This document shows, piece by piece, positions 44,101-53,000 of a DNA stretch of 64,000 nt (position 1 is its first letter; each line of letters starts with the position of its first letter). The stretch comes from Elmis aenea (taxonomy: Eukaryota; Arthropoda; Insecta; Coleoptera; Elmidae): contig CANTFG010000224.1 of the NCBI GenBank assembly GCA_947652605.1, forward strand, positions 248,001 through 312,000. The letters are read 5' to 3'. The notes below the pieces were generated by a model that saw only the letters and a list, made by a program, of their open reading frames with translations, was not told the DNA's origin and made no database searches. Made by a program: the position numbers and the translations under genes.

Positions 44101-47100
44101 AAGCACGGTATTTTTAGGAAATTATTAAAAATTAAAACCAGCTCATTGAAAGATATATGCAAAACAATTGTATTCATGTAAAGAGGCGATGGATAAACTG
44201 TTCCTGTGATATACAAATCAATAATTAAAATTGTTTCGAAATAGTCGCTCAAGGAACATATGTAATAACTAAAGCACGGTATTTTTAAGACATTATTAAA
44301 AATTAAAACCAGCTCATTGAAAGACATATGCAAAACAATTGTATTCATGTAAAAAGGCGATGGATAAACTGTTCCTGTCATATACAAATCAATAATTAAA
44401 ATTGTTTAGAAATAGTCGCTCAAGGAACATATGTATTAACTAAAGCACTGTATTTTTAGGAAATTATTAAAAATTAAAACCAGCTCATTGAAAGACATAT
44501 GCAAAACAATTGTATTCATGTAAAGAGGCGATGGATAAACTGTTCCTGTGATATACAAATCAATAATTAAAATTGTTTAGAAATAGTCGCTCAAGGAACA
44601 TATGTATTAACTAAAGCACGGTATTTTTAGGAAATTATTAAAAATTAAAACCAGCTCATTGAAAGACATATGCAAAACAATTGTATTCATGTAAAGAGGC
44701 GATGGATAAACTGTTTCTGTGATATACAAATCAATAATTGAAATTGTTTCGAAATAGTCGCTTAAGGAACATATGTATTAACTAAAGCACGGTATTTTTA
44801 GGAAATTATTAAAAATTAAAACCAGCTCTTTGAAAGACATATGCAAAACAATTGTATTCATGTAAAGAGGCGATGGATAAACTGTTCCTGTGATATACAA
44901 ATCAATAATTAAAATTGTTTAGAAATAGTCGCTCAAGGAACATATTATGTATTAACTAAAGCACGGTATTTTTAAGACATTATTAAAAATTAAAACCAGC
45001 TCATTGAAAGACATATGCAAAACAATTGTATTCATGTAAAAAGGCGATGGATAAACTGTTCCTGTCATATACAAATCAATAATTAAAATTGTTTAGAAAT
45101 AGTCGCTCAAGGAACATATGTATTAACTAAAGCACTGTATTTTTAGGAAATTAATAAAAATTAAAACCAGCTCATTGAAAGACATATGCAAAACAATTGT
45201 ATTCATGTAAAGAGGCGATGGATAAACTGTTCCTGTGATATACAAATCAATAATTAAAATTGTTTAGAAATAGTCGCTCAAGGAACATATGTATTAACTA
45301 AAGCACGGTATTTTTAGGAAATTATTAAAAATTAAAACCAGCTCATTGAAAGACATATGCAAAACAATTGTATTCATGTAAAGAGGCGATGGATAAACTG
45401 TTTCTGTGATATACAAATCAATAATTAAAATTGTTTCGAAATAGTCGCTCAAGGAACATATGTATGAACTAAAGCACGGTATTTTTTGGAAATCATTAAA
45501 AATTAAAACCAGCTCATTGAAAGACATATGCAAAACAATTGTATTCATGTAAAGAGGCGATGGATAAACTGTTCCAGTGATATACAAATCAATAATTGAA
45601 ATTGTTTCGAAATAGTCGCTTAAGGAACATATGTATTAACTAAAGCACGGTATTTTTAGGAAATTATTAAAAATTAAAACCAGCTCTTTGAAAGACATAT
45701 GCAAAACAAATGTATTCATGTAAAGAGGCGATGGATAAACTGTTCCTGTGATATACAAATCAATAATTAAAATTGTTCAGAAATAGTCGCTCAAGGAATA
45801 TATGTATTAACTAAAGCACGGTATTTTTAGGAAATTATTAAAAATTAAAACCAGCTCATTGAAAGACATATGCAAAACAATTGTATTCATGTAAAGAAGC
45901 GATGGATAAACTGTTCCTGTGATATACAAATCAATAATTAAAATTGTTTAGAAATAGTCGCTCAAGGAACATATGTATTAACTAAAGCACGGTATTTTTA
46001 GGAAATTATTAAAAATTAAAACCAGCTCATTGAAAGACATATGCAAAACAATTGTATTCATGTAAAGAGGCGATGGATAAACTGTTTCTGTGATATACAA
46101 ATCAATAATTGAAATTGTTTCGAAATAGTCGCTTAAGGAACATATGTATTAACTAAAGCACGGTATTTTTAGAAAATTATTAAAAATTAAAACCAGCTCA
46201 TTGAAAGACATATGCAAAACAATTGTATTCATGTAAAGAGGCGATGGATAAACTGTTCCTGTGATATACAAATCTATAATTAAAATTGTTTCGAAATAGT
46301 CGCTTAAGGAACATATGTATTAACTAAAGCACGGTATTTTTAGGAAATTATTAAAAATTAAAACCAGCTCATTGAAAGACATATGCAAAACAATTGTATT
46401 CATGTAAAGAGGCGATGGATAAACTGTTCCTGTGATATACAAATCAATAATTAAAATTGTTTAGAAATAGTCGCTCAAGAAACATATGTATTAACTAAAG
46501 CACGGTATTTTTAAGAAATTATTAAAAATTAAAACCAGCTCATTGAAAGACATATGCAAAACAATTGTATTCATGTAAAGAGGCGATGGATAAACTGTTC
46601 CTGTGATATACAAATCAATAATTAAAATTGTTTAGAAATAGTCGCTCAAGGAACATATGTATTAACTAAAGCACGGTATTTTTAGGAAATTATTAAAAAT
46701 TAAAACCAGCTCATTGAAAGACATATGCAAAACAATTGTATTCATGTAAAGATGCGAAGGATAAACTTGTCCTGTGATATACAAATCAATAATTAAAATT
46801 GTTTAAAAATAGTCGCTCAAGGAACATATGTATTAACTAAAGCACGGTATTTTTAGGAAATCATTAAAAATTAAAACCAGCTCATTGAAAGACATATGCA
46901 AAACAATTGTATTCATGTAAAGAGGCGATCAATAAACTGTTTCTGTGATATACAAATCAATAATTTAAATTGTTTCGAAATAGTCGCTCAAGGAACATAT
47001 GTATTAACTAAAGCACGGTATTTTTAGGAAATTATTAAAAATTAAAACCAGCTCATTGAAAGATATATGCAAAACAATTGTATTCATGTAAAGAGGCGAT

Positions 47101-48200
47101 GGATAAACTGTTCCTGTGATATACCAATCAATAATTAAAATTGTTTAGAAATAGTCGCTCAAGGAACATATGTATTAACTAAAGCACGGTATTTTTAGGA
47201 AATTATTAAAAATTAAAACCAGCTCATTGAAAGACATATGCAAAACAATTGTATTCATATAAAGAGGCGATGGATAAACTGTTCCTGTGATATACAAATC
47301 AATAATTAAAATTGTTTCAAAATAGTCGCTCAAGGAACATATGTATTAACTAAAGCACGGTATTTTTAGGAAATTATTAAAAATTAAAACCAGCTCATTG
47401 AAAGACATATGCAAAACAATTGTATTCATGTAAAGATGCGAAGGATAAACTTGTCCTGTGATATACAAATCAATAATTAAAATTGTTTCGAAATAGTCGC
47501 TCAAGGAACATATGTATTAACTAAAGCACGGTATTTTTAGGAAATTATTAAAAATTAAAACCAGCTCATTGAAAGACATATGCAATACAATTGTATTCAT
47601 GTAAAGAGACGATGGATAAACTGTTTCTGTGATATACAAATCAATAATTAAAATTGTTTCGAAATAGTCGCTCAAGGAACATATGTATTAACTAAAGCAC
47701 GGTATTTTTAGGAAATTATTAAAAATGAAAACCAGCTCATTGAAAGATATATGCAAAACAATTGTATTCATGTAAAGAGGCGATGGATAAACTGTTCCTG
47801 TGATATACAAATCAATAATTAAAATTGTTTCGAAATAGTCGCTCAAGGAACATATGTATTAACTAAAGCACGGTATTTTTAGGAAATTATTAAAAATTAA
47901 AACCAGCTCATTGAAAGACATATGCAAAACAATTGTATTCATGTAAAAAGGCGATGGATAAACTGTTCCTGTCATATACAAATCAATAATTAAAATTGTT
48001 TAGAAATAGTCGCTCAAGGAACATATGTATTAACTAAAGCACTGTATTTTTAGGAAATTATTAAAAATTAAAACCAGCTCATTGAAAGACATATGCAAAA
48101 CAATTGTATTCATATAAAGAGGCGATGGATAAACTGTTCCTGTGATATACAAATCAATAATTAAAATTGTTTCAAAATAGTCGCTCAAGGAACATATGTA

Positions 48201-48204
48201 TTAA
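48201..48204. repeat. Target-site duplication TTAA, left
   Basis: TTAA at consensus position 152-155 of the host monomer, directly before the first C of the element. The matching copy is at 50002-50005, where the monomer resumes without loss or gain of a base. TTAA duplication is the hallmark of piggyBac-superfamily insertion. Confidence 0.97.
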
Positions 48205-48221
48205 CCCAGATATGCCCAATG
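48205..48221 (+). repeat. Left terminal inverted repeat
   Basis: Begins CCCAGATATGCCCAA and matches the reverse complement of the right end at 16 of 17 bases (the first 15 are identical). It runs directly into the first palindromic motif copy, so the terminal repeat and the motif overlap at ATATGCCCAA. Confidence 0.93.
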
Positions 48222-48238
48222 TCCTACATGTAGGACAC
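48210..48238 (+). repeat. 29-bp subterminal palindromic motif, copy 1
   Basis: ATATGCCCAA followed by a perfect 18-bp palindrome at 48220-48237 (TGTCCTACATGTAGGACA). Related copies lie at 48561-48589 (reverse strand, 26 of 29 matches) and 49842-49870 (same strand, 24 of 29 matches). Repeated dyads next to transposon ends are plausible transposase or host-factor binding sites, which is an inference. Confidence 0.85.
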
Positions 48239-48391
48239 CTTTTAAATTGGCCACCATTGCATTATTTTTAAAATGCAAGTGTCTCCATGTGTTACTAATC
48301 TAACGAACTAAAGTTAAAAGGGCAGTTTCTGGTCACATGTTGCAGATTTGACTGCGGTAGTTTTAGTTTTCGTGTCAGAAAGTGTGTTAAA
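48239..48391 (+). promoter_or_regulatory. Putative 5' region of the transposase gene
   Basis: About 150 bases of non-coding sequence between the left end and the proposed ATG. As the only sequence upstream of the gene within the element it should hold the promoter. No convincing TATA box is seen; a TCAGAA at 48376-48381 loosely resembles an arthropod initiator, but it lies only some 15 bases before the ATG and is weak evidence. Confidence 0.3.
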
Positions 48392-48432
48392 ATGAACGGA
48401 AATTTTAGTGATTACGATATACGCTTCCAAAG
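48392..48432 (+). CDS. Transposase exon 1 (proposed)
   Basis: ATG at 48392 opens 13 codons plus two bases, ending CAA-AG before GTAAGT. Joined to exon 2 the frame is kept and the split codon becomes AGG. The resulting order, a short polar leader followed by GFTLHDAVTILE and an acidic run, resembles the start of many insect piggyBac-derived proteins, where a (L/F)TLxEA-type segment lies close to the initiator Met. The purine-rich context before the ATG (TTAAAATGA) suits a eukaryotic start. The evidence is sequence logic only; no transcript is available. Confidence 0.7.
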
Positions 48433-48614
48433 GTAAGTTTTTACAAAGTTTTTATTAAATTTTATGATTGATTACGGAACTAAATGTTTAAAAAGTACTT
48501 AGGGTCAGTTATTTTGAGTAATGATCGTTTAATTTTTTATCTGTGACCCTTGAAAACTAAGTGTCCTATATGTAGGACGTTGGGCACATGGCCTACTATT
48601 ATTATATTTTTCAG
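48433..48614 (+). other. Transposase intron (proposed), 182 bp
   Basis: Donor GTAAGT at 48433 and a T-rich acceptor ATATTTTTCAG ending at 48614. The intron holds an in-frame TGA at 48544-48546, so the downstream frame cannot extend to the exon 1 ATG without splicing. It also contains copy 2 of the palindromic motif in reverse orientation. Confidence 0.7.
48561..48589 (-). repeat. 29-bp palindromic motif, copy 2, inside the intron
   Basis: The reverse complement matches the left-end copy at 26 of 29 bases, including GCCCAA and the GTCCTAC...TAGGAC dyad (one mismatch in the 16-bp dyad at 48563-48578). Its place in the intron means it could be kept without altering the protein. Confidence 0.8.
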
Positions 48615-49691
48615 GGGTTTTACTCTACATGACGCAGTAACGATTTTAGAGGCAGAAGATGAACAGGAGCCATATTCAGCAGCTACCATTACTATTTTCC
48701 CTCCCGAAAACGCAAATGGCAACATCACTGATGAGGACTCTGGAGAGGAAGACATTTTAGACCTTTCTAATTTACCAGCAAGTCAGCTAAGAGCTCCAGC
48801 TGAAATTGAGCTTCGATGTCCATCTAATCAGGTACCTGATCCTGAGAACAGCGATTTCAACGATTCCGATGACAACGTTCCACTTGCAACACTTCGTTCA
48901 ACAAAAGTTACCAAGAAACTAAAAAAGTGTAATTGGACAACAGGGGATATACCGTTTGAACAGGTTAAGTGGATTGTGGAGGATTCTTTGCCAATAGACC
49001 ATTCACCTTTGTCACTGTTTGAAACAATTTTTGATGATGAAATTTTAGAATCAATAGTGATTGAAACGAACAAATATGCTTCCAGTAAAAATAAAATCGG
49101 GAATGTTACCAAAAAAGAAGTAAAAGCCTTTTTAGGAGTGATTATTTTGAGTGGATATGTTGTTTTACCAAGACGCCGGTTATATTGGGAAAAAAGCTAT
49201 GATACTCGAAATGACTTAGTGTCCAAAGCTATATCAAGAAATACATTTGAATTTATAATCTCAAACATACATTTTTCTGATAACAACAAGATAAATAAAA
49301 CTGATAGGTTTGCAAAAGTTAGGCCACTTTTCCAGCACCTAAATAAAAGGTTTATAGAAATGTCACCTTTACAAGAAAATCACAGTGTTGACGAATCTAT
49401 GGTGCCTTATTTTGGGCGCCATGGTTGTAAACAATATATTCACGGAAAGCCAATAAGATATGGCTACAAACTGTGGATGGGGTGCACCAGAACCTAATTA
49501 CAAATGCAGTAGATTTAGCAGTCCACAACGCATGGCAATTATACAAATTAGAAAATAATAATTTGGATCATTTATCTTTTCGAAGACATATTGCATTGAA
49601 TTTATTACAATCAAATCAGAAGGAAACAGGCCATAACTCAACAGAAAGGCCCAGCGGCAATGAAAATATAGGTGTCAGATATGACAACGTT

Positions 49692-49694
49692 TGA
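49692..49694 (+). other. In-frame TGA in the transposase C-terminal part
   Basis: The frame reads GVRYDNV, TGA, then HLVIPQESQTRCRLC without any shift. Related proteins have a sense codon here in a motif of the form RxDxxxHLxxP. One base change, such as CGA or GGA to TGA, explains the stop. It shows decay in addition to the internal deletion. Confidence 0.8.
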
Positions 49695-49820
49695 CACCTA
49701 GTTATACCTCAAGAAAGCCAAACTAGGTGCCGACTTTGTCACCAAAAAACGACAACTAGATGTTCTAAATGTGATGTTGGTGTTCACGTGAAATGTTTTG
49801 TAAATTACCATACTTTTTAG
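49695..49820 (+). pseudogene. Transposase C-terminal Cys/His-rich domain
   Basis: After the TGA, 41 codons stay open to TAG at 49818-49820. The spacing is C-x2-C-x7-C-x2-C-x4-H-x2-C-x4-H (RCRLCHQ, RCSKCDVGVHVKCF, NYH), the zinc-binding C-terminal domain of piggyBac-type transposases, which recognises the transposon ends in the family's known structures. All expected ligands are present, so this portion decayed little despite being cut off from translation by the upstream breaks. Confidence 0.85.
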
Positions 49821-49841
49821 AATAAGTACTCCTAATATGTA

Positions 49842-49870
49842 ATATGCCCAACGTCCTATATATAGGACGG
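49842..49870 (+). repeat. 29-bp palindromic motif, copy 3
   Basis: Same strand as the left-end copy, 24 of 29 matches, with a perfect 18-bp palindrome at 49852-49869 (CGTCCTATATATAGGACG). It lies about 130 bases inside the right end and is in direct rather than inverted orientation relative to the left copy. Confidence 0.85.
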
Positions 49871-49936
49871 CACTTTTCTCTTAACCCTGTATATATTTTT
49901 TAAAGTTTTTTTTATATTATAACTATTTTGACTCCC

Positions 49937-49942
49937 AATAAA
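49937..49942 (+). terminator. Polyadenylation signal AATAAA
   Basis: Canonical AATAAA about 117 bases after the transposase TAG and 60 bases before the right end, followed by a T-rich stretch. It is well placed to end the transposase transcript inside the element. Confidence 0.6.
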
Positions 49943-49984
49943 AGATTTTTGCACAAATATATGGTTTTATAAAAAAAAAATGTA

Positions 49985-50001
49985 CCTTGGGCATATCTGG
50001 G
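49985..50001 (-). repeat. Right terminal inverted repeat
   Basis: CCTTGGGCATATCTGGG, the reverse complement of the left end except at one base. The palindrome that follows the left end is absent here; an A/T run precedes this end instead, so the two ends are asymmetric. Confidence 0.93.
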
Positions 50002-50005
50002 TTAA
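50002..50005. repeat. Target-site duplication TTAA, right
   Basis: Second TTAA copy, followed by CTAAAGCACGG, the normal continuation of the satellite monomer. Confidence 0.97.
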
Positions 50006-53000
50006 CTAAAGCACGGTATTTTTAGGAAATTATTAAAAATTAAAACCAGCTCATTGAAGAACATATGCAAAACAATTGTATTCATGTAAAGATGCGAAGG
50101 ATAAACTTGTCCTGTGATATACAAATCAATAATTAAAATTGTTTCGAAATAGTCGCTCAAGGAACATATGTATTAACTAAAGCACGGTATTTTTAGGAAA
50201 TTATTAAAAATTAAAACCAGCTCATTGAAAGACATATGCAATACAATTGTATTCATGTAAAGAGACGATGGATAAACTGTTTCTGTGATATACAAATCAA
50301 TAATTAAAATTGTTTCGAAATAGTCGCTCAAGGAACATATGTATTAACTAAAGCACGGTATTTTTAGGAAATTATTAAAAATTAAAACCAGCTCATTGAA
50401 AGATATATGCAAAACAATTGTATTCATGTAAAGAGGCGATGGATAAACTGTTCCTGTGATATACAAATCAATCATTAAAATTGTTTCGAAATAGTCGCTC
50501 AAGGAACATATGTATTAACTAAAGCACGGTATTTTTAAGACATTATTAAAAATTAAAACCAGCTCATTGAAAGACATATGCAAAACAATTGTATTCATGT
50601 AAAAAGGCGATGGATAAACTGTTCCTGTCATATACAAATCAATAATTAAAATTGTTTAGAAATAGTCGCTCAAGGAACATATGTATTAACTAAAGCACTG
50701 TATTTTTAGGAAATTATTAAAAATTAAAACCAGCTCATTGAAAGACATATGCAAAACAATTGTATTCATGTAAAGAGGCGATGGATAAACTGTTCCTGTG
50801 ATATACAAATCAATAATTAAAATTGTTTAGAAATAGTCGCTCAAGGAACATATGTATTAACTAAAGCACGGTATTTTTAGGAAATTATTAAAAATTAAAA
50901 CCAGCTCATTGAAAGACATATGCAAAACAATTGTATTCATGTAAAGAGGCGATGGATAAACTGTTTCTGTGATATACAAATCAATAATTAAAATTGTTTC
51001 GAAATAGTCGCTCAAGGAACATATGTATGAACTAAAGCACGGTATTTTTTGGAAATCATTAAAAATTAAAACCAGCTCATTGAAAGACATATGCAAAACA
51101 ATTGTATTCATGTAAAGAGGCGATGGATAAACTGTTCCAGTGATATACAAATCAATAATTGAAATTGTTTCGAAATAGTCGCTTAAGGAACATATGTATT
51201 AACTAAAACACGGTATTTTTAGGAAATTATTAAAAATTAAAACCAGCTCTTTGAAAGACATATGCAAAACAATTGTATTCATGTAAAGAGGCGATGGATA
51301 AACTGTTCCTGTGATATACAAATCAATAATTAAAATTGTTTAGAAATAGTCGCTCAAGGAACATATGTATTAACTAAAGCACGGTATTTTTAAGACATTA
51401 TTAAAAATTAAAACCAGCTCATTGAAAGACATATGCAAAACAATTGTATTCATGTAAAGAGGCGATGGATAAACTGTTCCTGTGATATACAAATCAATAA
51501 TTAAAATTGTTTAGAAATAGTCGCTCAAGGAACATATGTATTAACTAAAGCACGGTATTTTTAGGAAATTATTAAAAATTAAAACCAGCTCATTGAAAGA
51601 CATATGCAAAACAATTGTATTCATGTAAAGATGCGAAGGATAAACTTGTCCTGTGATATACAAATCAATAATTAAAATTGTTTAAAAATAGTCGCTCAAG
51701 GAACATATGTATTAACTAAAGCACGGTATTTTTAGGAAATCATTAAAAATTAAAACCAGCTCATTGAAAGACATATGCAAAACAATTGTATTCATGTAAA
51801 GAGGCGATGAATAAACTGTTTCTGTGATATACAAATCAATAATTAAAATTGTTTCGAAATAGTCGCTCAAGGAACATATGTATTAACTAAAGCACGGTAT
51901 TTTTAGGAAATTATTAAAAATTAAAACCAGCTCATTGAAAGATATATGCAAAACAATTGTATTCATGTAAAGAGGCGATGGATAAACTGTTCCTGTGATA
52001 TACCAATCAATAATTAAAATTGTTTAGAAATAGTCGCTCAAGGAACATATGTATTAACTAAAGCACGGTATTTTTAGGAAATTATTAAAAATTAAAACCA
52101 GCTCATTGAAAGACATATGCAAAACAATTGTATTCATATAAAGAGGCGATGGATAAACTGTTCCTGTGATATACAAATCAATAATTAAAATTGTTTCAAA
52201 ATAGTCGCTCAAGGAACATATGTATTAACTAAAGCACGGTATTTTTAGGAAATTATTAAAAATTAAAACCAGCTCATTGAAAGACATATGCAAAACAATT
52301 GTATTCATGTAAAGATGCGAAGGATAAACTTGTCCTGTGATATACAAATCAATAATTAAAATTGTTTAGAAATAGTCGCTCAAGGAACATATGTATTAAC
52401 TAAAGCACGGTATTTTTAGGAAATTATTAAAAATTAAAACCAGCTCATTGAAAGACATATGCAATACAATTGTATTCATGTAAAGAGACATTGGATAAAC
52501 TGTTTCTGTGATATACAAATCAATAATTAAAATTGTTTCGAAATAGTCGCTCAAGGAACATATGTATTAACTAAATCACGGTATTTTTAGGAAATTAATA
52601 AAAATTAAAACCAGCTCATTGAAAGATATATGCAAAACAATTGTATTCATGTAAAGAGGCGATGGATAAACTGTTCCTGTGATATACAAATCAATAATTA
52701 AAATTGTTTCGAAATAGTCGCTCAAGGAACATATGTATTAACTAAAGCACGGTATTTTTAAGACATTATTAAAAATTAAAACCAGCTCATTGAAAGACAT
52801 ATGCAAAACAATTGTATTCATGTAAAAAGGCGATGGATAAACTGTTCCTGTCATATACAAATCAATAATTAAAATTGTTTAGAAATAGTCGCTCAAGGAA
52901 CATATGTATTAACTAAAGCACTGTATTTTTAGGAAATTATTAAAAATTAAAACCAGCTCATTGAAAGACATATGCAAAACAATTGTATTCATATAAAGAG

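Larger units (their letters stand above)
1..48204. repeat. 171-bp satellite array, left part
   Basis: Head-to-tail copies of a 171-bp AT-rich monomer with no other sequence between them. Taking the first base of TTAGGAAATTATT as position 1, starts fall at 1, 172, 343 and so on. The consensus has about 49 G or C in 171 bases and holds CATATG twice, CAATTG once and four TTAA sites (consensus 12-15, 19-22, 112-115, 152-155). Copies differ mainly by point changes at recurring sites: consensus 122-125 (TTCG, TTAG, TCAG, TTAA, TTCA or TACG), 56-60 (GTATT or TTTTT), the GAGGCGATGG segment, and GCACGGT versus GCACTGT or GCATGGT near the end. Length changes here are -2 near 7737, -2 near 11155, -2 near 25115, +1 near 39679 and +3 near 44945. 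No gene, RNA gene or other element is seen in this stretch. The sequence does not match any satellite family I can name. Confidence 0.98.
48392..49820 (+). pseudogene. piggyBac-like transposase, deleted and frame-broken
   Basis: Transposases of this superfamily cut and paste DNA at TTAA using a DDE/D catalytic core (Asp268, Asp346 and Asp447 in the Trichoplusia ni piggyBac enzyme). Proposed exon 1 is 48392-48432 (starts MNGNFSDYD) and exon 2 starts at 48615 (GFTLHDAVTILE). Next comes an acidic, probably disordered stretch (TDEDSGEEDILDLSNLPASQ). The DDE_Tnp_1_7-type domain starts around DHSPLSLFETIF, passes through LYWEKSYDTRNDL, RNTFEFIISNIHFSD and DRFAKVRPLFQHLN, and reaches SVDESMVPYFGRHG with the first catalytic Asp at 49390-49392. 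Reading stops at TAA 49495-49497 just after YGYKLWMG. The C-terminal part continues in another frame (49473-49820): VDLAVHNAWQLYK and LSFRRHIALNLL, then a TGA at 49692, then the Cys/His domain. The two parts make roughly 420 codons against 594 in piggyBac, so some 150-200 residues including the other two catalytic Asp are missing. Open frames beginning at TTG 48550 or GTG 49473 are not credible eukaryotic starts. Confidence 0.9.
49821..49984 (+). other. Transposase 3' untranslated region and right subterminal DNA
   Basis: Non-coding sequence after the TAG at 49818-49820. It holds palindromic motif copy 3, T-rich tracts at about 49890-49915, the AATAAA at 49937 and an A-run at about 49972-49981. 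No open frame of note. Confidence 0.7.
48205..50001 (+). mobile_element. piggyBac-superfamily DNA transposon, defective
   Basis: A 1797-bp element inserted at a TTAA of the satellite. Its ends are inverted repeats (48205-48221 and 49985-50001) matching at 16 of 17 bases and starting CCC, as is usual for the superfamily. It holds a single broken transposase gene on the + strand with one intron, an AATAAA signal before the right end, and three copies of a palindromic motif. Removing the element and one TTAA restores a perfect monomer. The internal deletion and frame damage make it non-autonomous; whether it can be mobilised in trans cannot be judged from the sequence. Only one copy is present in the window, so it has not been spread by satellite amplification here. 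Confidence 0.96.

Noticed and set aside
1..48204. CRISPR array
   Set aside because: The repeat is 171 bp with no unique spacers; it is a plain tandem satellite.
48550..48614. Open frame starting at TTG 48550 taken as the transposase N terminus
   Set aside because: TTG is not a credible start in an animal gene, and this segment encodes the motif copy and a splice acceptor. It fits an intron better.
48537..49112. Minus-strand frames at 48537-48755 and 48828-49112
   Set aside because: They lie opposite the transposase coding strand, which has clear family motifs; these are antisense shadows.
49473..49694. Separate small gene of 73 codons
   Set aside because: The frame starts at GTG and encodes the C-terminal part of the same transposase; it is a fragment, not a gene.
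48205..50001. Intact autonomous transposon
   Set aside because: The transposase lacks two of three catalytic Asp residues and has a frame break and a TGA.
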